36,104 bases of DNA from Clostridia bacterium. Its GTDB lineage: Bacteria > Bacillota > Clostridia > Christensenellales > Aristaeellaceae. Shown here in pieces: positions 26,239 to 32,412 of this stretch. Position numbers and translations under genes: made by a program. Under the pieces are notes generated by a model. The model worked only from the letters and a program-made list of their open reading frames with translations. It did not search any database and was not told the DNA's origin. Position 1 is the stretch's first letter, and every line of letters begins with the position of its first letter. The stretch spans positions 1-36,104 of the forward strand of contig JAFUCP010000191.1 in assembly GCA_017459565.1 (NCBI GenBank), in the 5' to 3' direction.

Positions 26239-26277
26239 TCCTTTCCTTATCATATTGGAAAGGAGCTGTGTTTTCAA
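26239..26277 (-). promoter_or_regulatory. Promoter TTGAAA-17-TATGAT with inverted repeat across the -10
   Basis: Minus strand: TTGAAA at 26277-26272 and TATGAT at 26254-26249, 17-bp spacer. A perfect inverted repeat TCCTTTCC (26239-26246) / GGAAAGGA (26257-26264), 10-bp gap, brackets the -10 hexamer, as expected of a repressor operator. Confidence 0.65.
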
Positions 26278-26286
26278 GTCTCTTTC

Positions 26287-26328
26287 GAAAAAAGATTTAC
26301 GGGCACTTTTGAAAAAAGATTTACGGGC
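26287..26328. repeat. 24-bp tandem duplication at the end of the TIR gene
   Basis: GAAAAAAGATTTACGGGC occurs at 26287-26304 and again at 26311-26328, a period of 24 bp. The second copy contains the stop codon (26321-26323, minus strand) of the TIR protein, so one copy lies in the gene end and the other just behind it. It looks like a recent slippage duplication. Confidence 0.9.
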
Positions 26329-29300
26329 CGTCCATGAATGGGTCGGCGTCGGCATTTACCAGCTGCCTGCCCGACTGGATCAGCGCATCCAGGTCCGGGA
26401 TGTGGCGGATCTGCAAGCCGTCGCCGTAGCTGAAGGTGTACAGCTCGTCCCTTTCGGAGTCAAAGCCGCAGATGTCCTCCAGCTGGGCCAGCAGCTCCCA
26501 CTGGCGCATGTTTACCACCAGGCACTTTCTCGAACTGCGGTCGATGAAATAGGCGCGTTGGGCGGCGCTGTCCTGGTAAATGACGGTATCGGCGGTGTAG
26601 TCCATCTCCAGGAGCCCGTGGAACACGGCCTCGCCCGTCTCGAGGTCGAACAGCGCCAGCTGCCCGTCCTCCATGTGCAGCATCAGGTAACGGTCGCCAA
26701 AGGCGAACTGGAGCTGCTCGACGTATTCGATGGGCATATCGATGGGCAGCAGCGCTGTGAGCGCGCCCTGGGCCAGGTCGTAAACGCGCAGGCTCCTGTC
26801 CGCGTCCAGAACGGCGATCAGCGGCCTTTCCCGCCCGACAGCCATCATGCGCGCGGCGCTGCCGTGGGCCTCGTCCGCGACGGCGAGCCATTCGCCCGTG
26901 CGGGTATCGTAGGCGATAAAGTTCTCCATGCCCTGATCCGCGGTGTTTTTGCCGTAATCGCTCAGCACGATCAGGCCGTTGCCGCCTGCCAGCACCTGGT
27001 TTACGATCCCCGCGGAGGTCAAAACGTACCAGTTCGCCGCCTCGGGCAGGGAAACGGAGGACTGTTCTTCGCCGTCGAGCCACCAGCGCAGCGCCTTGCC
27101 GTCGCACCAGGCCGTCAGAAGACGTCCGTCGCCCGTCAGGTAATCCGCGTGGCTGCTTGAGACGGAGAGGATGAGGATGTGGTCCTCGGTGGGCTCAAGC
27201 GTCATTTCCTGCCTTTCGGCCAGCACGGTGTCCGCGCCGCTTTCAAAGTCGATCAGATGCATCGCGCCGTCGTATTCCATCCAGATCAGCCCGGAGCCGT
27301 CGGAAAGGAGCAGGCTTTTGGCCAGCTCGCTGTAGAGATAGTCCGTCTGCGACACGATTTCGTGGGTCTGCGTGTCCAGCCGCGCGCAGTGGCGCACGGT
27401 GCCGTTTTCGCCGTAATGCCGGGCATTGAGCAGCGCGCCGCCCTTCACAAACAGCACCGCCGGCAAATCGTTGCTCTCCAGATAGGCGTCCTCCTGGGGG
27501 AAGGGCAGCGTCAGCTGACCTTCGATGCTGTCCGCGCCCAGCGCGCGCTTGACGCGCAGGCTGTGGTCGTCGTCCTGGGGAACCAGCACAATATAGCCGA
27601 AGCCCTGCCGGTAATCCCCGGCTTCGAAGCGGGTCAGCTTGCCTTCCTCTATTACGGGGCGGATGAAGCCCAGTCCAAAGGAGGAGGCCAGGTTCAGTTC
27701 GCCAAGACGGAAGGAATAGTTGAACAAGGACCGGGAATCGAAAAAGCCGTTGTCGTTCAGCCAGCCCACGGCATAATAGCCGTCGTTCAGCACGAAGCCG
27801 AACAGCAGCTCCCCGTCGATGGAAAACATGTGGGCCATCGAGGCCTGGAGCTTTACGGAGGCGACGGTTTCGCCCGTTTCCATGTCCAGGGCGTAGAGCC
27901 GGTCCTTTGCGCTGAACAGCAGCTTGCTGGGCGCCATCAGCAGGCAACATTCGATCTGGCTGTCGTTGAAGCAATAGCTGCCCTCGTCGGGCGTCTGCGC
28001 GCGCCACAGCTCCTTGCCGCTTTCAAGGTCAAATTTGACGCAGGTGGCCGCGACATTGCTGCCCTTGCAGCGCTGGAACAGATACAGGCTTTTTTCGGAG
28101 GGGTCCGCGCACATGCCGATCACCGGCTCCTGATAGCTGTCCATCGGCCAGGACGCCAGCGTCCGGCAGGTCTGCGCCTCCAGGTCCGCCTCGTAGACAA
28201 CAAGGGTGCCGCCGTCATCATAGGTTGAGATAAAGCGCTTCCCGCCGTTTGTGAACAGGCCGGCCTGAAGCTCGCCGTGGGCCGTCTTGTAGACGGGCGT
28301 CCTGAAGCCGACGGTACGGTCTTCATCCACGGTGGCCAGCGGCACGGTGCATATCTTTTTTCCGCTCTGCGCGTCCAGTGCGTCGATGCGGTACTCCTTG
28401 CAGTACCCCCAGGAGTCCTCATCGACCACGAGTTCATCACAGACCAGCGCCAGATGCTGTCCGTCCAGGGACGATACAAAGACATCCAGGGTCGACTCCA
28501 CGGGCGAATACTGCCACTGCTCCTCGCCCGTGACCTGGTCCAGCCGGGCGACGGCGGAGCCGCAGACCTGGATGAGGCCGCCCTGGGCAGTCAGCAGGCG
28601 GGTGTTGCTCTTCGCGTAGACGCTGTCGAGGGACGCGCCCTTGGACGTGCGCCACAGCTGTGCGCCGGATAAGGGATCAAAGGCCGTGACGCCGCCATAT
28701 TCGTCCGCGACATACAGCGCCTCGCCCGCTTCATCCACGGCAAAGTCGCCCACGGGGGAGGCGATGGAAACCTCCGTCTCCGCCACCAGGGTGACGGGCA
28801 GGGAGCTGAACTCAAACACATGCAGCGCCGACAGCAGCGCGCGCTCCGCGGGGGCGTAGAAGGGGCGGTCATCCTCGGGGCCGTCCGGCAGCGCGCTCAG
28901 GGCGCTGCGAATCGCCCCGGCGTCGTTTCCGGTGGCCAGGGCCTCCTCGGCGTTTTTCGTCAGGAGCGTCGATTCGCTGAGCTGTATGCGCTGCTTTTGC
29001 TCGATGAGCTGTTGGTTCCGAGCGGTGATCTGGCGGTTTTTGACCAGCAGCATACCGATGAACGTCGAAGCCGCCAGAAGCAGCACCGTGGAGGCGACGG
29101 CCAGCTGCCGGAAGCGGTAGCGCCGCTCCCGCTGGTACAGGGAATCGTAGGAGCAGCCGATGAGCGCGGCGAACAGGCGCAGCTTTTCGCTGTCCAGCCT
29201 GCGCAGCACCTGATGGGTGCCGCCGCCGGCGATGTTCGCCGCCAGGGGCTCGGTATCCCCGATCAGGTTGCCGTCCGCGTCGTAGATGTGGACCAGCTGG

Positions 29301-29659
29301 TCCGCGAAGGACTCCTCCGGGCGACCGGCGGCCAGCACCACCAGCACATTGTCGCGGCTGTGATGCTCCAGAAAATAGCTGATTTCCCGCTGCACCCATA
29401 CGGATTTCGGGGTATCCGGCGTGCAGACGACAATCAAAAACCGGGTGTGGTCCAGCGCTTCGCGGATGCTGGCGGACAGGTCGCTGGAGACCGGCAGCTC
29501 GTCCTGGTCCCGAAACACCCGCCCCAGGCGGCGATTCTGCCTTCCGGCGGCCAGCTTTGCCGGAACGCGATAGCGTTCGATCAGCCGGTGCAGCCGCCGG
29601 GCCACGGCGGTGTCCAGCGGCATGTGGCGATAGCTGATAAAGGCGATGTATTCATTCAT
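26321..29659 (-). CDS. TIR-domain / transmembrane / beta-propeller protein
   Basis: A 1112-residue protein. The N-terminal TIR domain (about 1-135) has AFISYRHMPLD, RVFRDQDELP near 47-56, FLIVVCTP, and W88VQRE92I, where the glutamate sits where NADase-type TIR domains have their catalytic Glu. Then come a basic stretch, one membrane helix (about 186-206) and a short helical region (208-245). Residues 270-1112 are a long series of beta-rich repeats of WD40/PQQ type (LYVADEYGGVTAFDPLSGAQLW; LYALDMETGETVAS; LALFDLETGEAVF). The Arg-rich N-terminal flank of the helix suggests the TIR domain is inside the cell and the propeller outside. ATG 29659 has AAGGAG upstream; the 180-residue gene ends 21 bp before. 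TIR proteins can be signalling adaptors or NAD-cleaving effectors; which applies is open. Confidence 0.88.
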   Translation of the reverse strand: MNEYIAFISYRHMPLDTAVARRLHRLIERYRVPAKLAAGRQNRRLGRVFRDQDELPVSSDLSASIREALDHTRFLIVVCTPDTPKSVWVQREISYFLEHHSRDNVLVVLAAGRPEESFADQLVHIYDADGNLIGDTEPLAANIAGGGTHQVLRRLDSEKLRLFAALIGCSYDSLYQRERRYRFRQLAVASTVLLLAASTFIGMLLVKNRQITARNQQLIEQKQRIQLSESTLLTKNAEEALATGNDAGAIRSALSALPDGPEDDRPFYAPAERALLSALHVFEFSSLPVTLVAETEVSIASPVGDFAVDEAGEALYVADEYGGVTAFDPLSGAQLWRTSKGASLDSVYAKSNTRLLTAQGGLIQVCGSAVARLDQVTGEEQWQYSPVESTLDVFVSSLDGQHLALVCDELVVDEDSWGYCKEYRIDALDAQSGKKICTVPLATVDEDRTVGFRTPVYKTAHGELQAGLFTNGGKRFISTYDDGGTLVVYEADLEAQTCRTLASWPMDSYQEPVIGMCADPSEKSLYLFQRCKGSNVAATCVKFDLESGKELWRAQTPDEGSYCFNDSQIECCLLMAPSKLLFSAKDRLYALDMETGETVASVKLQASMAHMFSIDGELLFGFVLNDGYYAVGWLNDNGFFDSRSLFNYSFRLGELNLASSFGLGFIRPVIEEGKLTRFEAGDYRQGFGYIVLVPQDDDHSLRVKRALGADSIEGQLTLPFPQEDAYLESNDLPAVLFVKGGALLNARHYGENGTVRHCARLDTQTHEIVSQTDYLYSELAKSLLLSDGSGLIWMEYDGAMHLIDFESGADTVLAERQEMTLEPTEDHILILSVSSSHADYLTGDGRLLTAWCDGKALRWWLDGEEQSSVSLPEAANWYVLTSAGIVNQVLAGGNGLIVLSDYGKNTADQGMENFIAYDTRTGEWLAVADEAHGSAARMMAVGRERPLIAVLDADRSLRVYDLAQGALTALLPIDMPIEYVEQLQFAFGDRYLMLHMEDGQLALFDLETGEAVFHGLLEMDYTADTVIYQDSAAQRAYFIDRSSRKCLVVNMRQWELLAQLEDICGFDSERDELYTFSYGDGLQIRHIPDLDALIQSGRQLVNADADPFMDGP

Positions 29660-29680
29660 AGGCCCGTCTCCTTGCGCAGC

Positions 29681-30223
29681 TCACGGCTTAATGATGTCAT
29701 AGGTCTTTTGAAATTCGTCCCCGGCCACAAGGCCGAACTGCGCGTCCTCGATGGTTCCCGCCGGGCCGCGCCTGACCTCGTAAAACACGATCACGGCGTT
29801 GCGGTCCGCGGACAGCACCGTGCCCCAGAGCCGGGCGGAATACCGCCGCAGGGGGTCCTGCCGGTCGATGCGCAGCCTGCCGCTGTCCAGCAAAAAGCGA
29901 ACCGCGCCGCTCACGGGCTGGCCCTCGCGCCAGGCCTCCAGGGGCCTGGCGCGCTGCACATAGCCGTCCGCCGTGGCGTCGTGGTTGCTCAAAAAATATT
30001 CCGCGGAGTTGGGATAGGGAAAGCCCTCGCCGTCCAGCTTGACGAAGCAGCCGGCCCGGGCCAGCTCTCCCGCGCCGTTTTGCGCCTCCCGGGAGAACAC
30101 CTCGTAGCGACCGCCGCCGAGATCGCGCAGCGCGCCGGAGGCGATGAGCCGCCTCTCCAGCGCAGTGCCGTCGCCCAGGCGGCAGGCGGTCACGGGAAGA
30201 TTCTGCCTTTTCATGACGATCAT
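29681..30223 (-). CDS. Hypothetical 180-residue protein between the TIR and RyR-like genes
   Basis: I do not recognise a family with certainty. It is a soluble protein with no signal peptide or membrane segment. Notable parts are FVKLDGEGFPYPNSAEYFLSN (near residue 60-80), ADGYVQRARPLEAW, SARLWGTVLSADRNAVIVFYEV, and a C-terminus GLVAGDEFQKTYDIIKP, which loosely resembles the ends of PGDYG-type proteins. Start ATG 30223 lies 13 nt after the stop of the RyR-like gene, with GTGAGG near it; ATG 30214 is an alternative. Its position between two membrane signalling genes, with short gaps, implies that it works with one of them. Confidence 0.75.
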   Translation of the reverse strand: MIVMKRQNLPVTACRLGDGTALERRLIASGALRDLGGGRYEVFSREAQNGAGELARAGCFVKLDGEGFPYPNSAEYFLSNHDATADGYVQRARPLEAWREGQPVSGAVRFLLDSGRLRIDRQDPLRRYSARLWGTVLSADRNAVIVFYEVRRGPAGTIEDAQFGLVAGDEFQKTYDIIKP

Positions 30224-30236
30224 GCCGCGTACATCC

Positions 30237-32378
30237 TCACTTCATGCTGTTCAGCAGCGCTTCCGAAACATCGCGGTCGTAGCACTTGATATCCCGCACG
30301 CGGCCCTCGATGCGCGTGCGGGCCATGGAGATGACATCCAGGGCGTCCAGCCCATCCAGGCTTTCGGGCATCCCCGCCACGCAGTCGCCCAGCCGCTCCG
30401 CCGCGCGGGTGTCCACGTCGGCACATTCCACCAGGCAGGGATGCAGCCTGCCGGACACGTTCTTGTAGGCGTAGCTCCTGGGCGGCGCGCCGTCGCGCAG
30501 GGCGGAAACCACATCGTCGATATCGGCGAAGGGTCGCGTGAAGCCCTGCATCCTCAAAAAGGCGTTCCAGCGCCGATGCTCCAGCCAGGTCAGCCGGCTG
30601 ACGAGCGCCTCGCGGGCGGCTGCGCCGGAAAGGTCCGCCGGGGTTACGCAATAGCGCTTGTAGGACAGGTGGAAGCAGCGGCCCACCTCGGACCAGGTAT
30701 CGTAAATGCTGTCGCTGGACAGGTTGATATCGGCAAAGCCGTGTCCATCCTCCGGGGCGGCCGCGGCTTCATCGGCGGCCAGAAAGGCCTCGTCGAGGAA
30801 GATGTTCTCCCAGCTGTAGCGCTCCCTGTAGCTGCCGAAGGACACGATTTCCGGCGCGCAGTCCCGGCCGCTGCCGCCGGAATTCCGGAAGCGGTCGTTC
30901 AGCAGCTGCTGAAGCTCCGCGCTGCGGATCTCGACGGACAGCAGGGGCGCGGCCTTGTCCGGGCGGCGCCGGGTCGCGGCGCCGTAGATGAGCGCGCCGC
31001 GGATGCCTGCCGCCAGCGCCAGGTTTTCCCGGTCGTCGCCGCCCATGACGATGAAGTAATCGCAGTCGCAGAGACGGTAGGTATCCGGGCAGCCGTACAG
31101 GCAGCCCCGTTCGGCGGTCATCAGTTCGCGCAGGTTCGCGCGCGCGGGGTCCTGGTCGATAAAGGAGAGCGCGCAGTAGGGCTGCGCCCAGACCTGCTTT
31201 CCGCTGTTTTGGGCCGACAGCCTCAGGCACTTTGGGTCCGCGCCGTTTCCGGGCCAGGTGCAGCTTTCAATGATCTCCGGGCTCAGGCGGTTCAGCCAGG
31301 CTTCATACCCGTGGACGTCGCCCTCGCCGTCCGAGGGGCACACCACGCTGATGCCCAGCTCGATTCCCGCCAGCTGTCCGCACCAGAACACGGTCTTGAA
31401 CATCTCCCGGGCGAAGGGGCTGTCCCCGAAGATGGCGACGCGCAGCCGCTTGCCGGGGGCATAGCCGCCCAGGGGACGGTACAGCGGCGCGCGCTTGAGC
31501 TGGGCGCAGGCGGCCTGGGCGTGGGGGCGTATGACGTTGATGGAGACGCTGCCGCCCCGGCTGTCCTTGTCGTAACGGGTCTTGATATCCCGCACGCACT
31601 CGATCATTTCGGGGTCGTTGGAGAAGAAGAACACGTCGGCGCCGCTCTCCTGGTTCCAGAAAAAGCCGTCCTCCCCACGGAGGATGGCGTACAGATCCGT
31701 CAGGTTCTTTTCTTCATCAAAGTCGTCCTGCCCGCGCATGTGCATCAAAAACAGGGAGCATTTCCTGGCGTGGCGATAGCTGCCCTGGCGCACGTCCTGG
31801 GACAGCCGGATGCCGCCCATATCGCTTATGCGCATGAGCAGGTCGTCCGGCGCGTCCTCGCCGTCGGAGAACACGATGACGGCAGGGTCCTTCGCGGTGT
31901 GGCGGGCCGCGATGTTTTCGGCCAGGGTGACGGAGGCCTCGTTGATTTCGGAGAAAACGTAAGCGGGTCTGCGCCGCCGGAACCACAGTCGGATCGACGG
32001 GGAAACGCCCGCCAGCACGTCGTAGACGATGGCCCCGCCCACGATGGGCGCGGTGCTGTACAGCAGGGCCAGATAGATGAGCAGCACCAGCGCAGGAAAC
32101 CCTCCGCCCATGGCCGGGTACAGCTCGTCCAGCAGCCCGTAATCGGCATCCAGGCTGAAGGCCTGCATGATCTCCACCAGCAGCGAGGGGGACAGCCGGT
32201 TCACCCCGCAGAGGGACAGACCGAACCGCGCGAGCAGTATGGCGATGATGACGGCGACGGTGAGCGTCAACAGCCGCTGGGTGAGCTTCTGGGTGTGGCG
32301 GGCGACGATGAAGCGCGCGATGCCTGCCGCAAAGACGGCAAAGGAGGCGAGAAAAAACAGGATACCCGCAAGATTCAT
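30237..32378 (-). CDS. Membrane protein with two RCK/TrkA-N-like Rossmann modules and a RyR-like C-terminus
   Basis: A 713-residue protein. I use ATG 32378, with AAAGGA at a 9-nt gap; the GTG at 32384 is too close to that site. Three membrane helices are predicted (about 3-24, 36-58, 94-124). A first Rossmann-like module follows (PAYVFSEINEASVTLAEN at 138-155, AVIVFSDGEDAP). A second (310-470) has RLRVAIFGDSPFAREMF and CDYFIVMGGDDRENLALAAGIR, the pattern of RCK/TrkA-N domains. The C-terminus has LEHRRWNAFLRMQGF (599-613), GRLHPCLVECADVD (643-656) and CYDRD, as in RyR repeat domains. This layout resembles ligand-gated ion-channel regulators (CASTOR/TrkA types), but no selectivity filter is evident. 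The ligand is unknown. Confidence 0.75.
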   Translation of the reverse strand: MNLAGILFFLASFAVFAAGIARFIVARHTQKLTQRLLTLTVAVIIAILLARFGLSLCGVNRLSPSLLVEIMQAFSLDADYGLLDELYPAMGGGFPALVLLIYLALLYSTAPIVGGAIVYDVLAGVSPSIRLWFRRRRPAYVFSEINEASVTLAENIAARHTAKDPAVIVFSDGEDAPDDLLMRISDMGGIRLSQDVRQGSYRHARKCSLFLMHMRGQDDFDEEKNLTDLYAILRGEDGFFWNQESGADVFFFSNDPEMIECVRDIKTRYDKDSRGGSVSINVIRPHAQAACAQLKRAPLYRPLGGYAPGKRLRVAIFGDSPFAREMFKTVFWCGQLAGIELGISVVCPSDGEGDVHGYEAWLNRLSPEIIESCTWPGNGADPKCLRLSAQNSGKQVWAQPYCALSFIDQDPARANLRELMTAERGCLYGCPDTYRLCDCDYFIVMGGDDRENLALAAGIRGALIYGAATRRRPDKAAPLLSVEIRSAELQQLLNDRFRNSGGSGRDCAPEIVSFGSYRERYSWENIFLDEAFLAADEAAAAPEDGHGFADINLSSDSIYDTWSEVGRCFHLSYKRYCVTPADLSGAAAREALVSRLTWLEHRRWNAFLRMQGFTRPFADIDDVVSALRDGAPPRSYAYKNVSGRLHPCLVECADVDTRAAERLGDCVAGMPESLDGLDALDVISMARTRIEGRVRDIKCYDRDVSEALLNSMK

Positions 32379-32412
32379 AGGCACTAATCCTTTCAGAAGG
32401 GGATCGGGCGAA

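Noticed and set aside
30144-32387. Plus-strand frame of 747 codons opposite the RCK-RyR gene
   Set aside because: Antisense shadow; the minus-strand protein has membrane helices, Rossmann motifs and correct ribosome binding sites.
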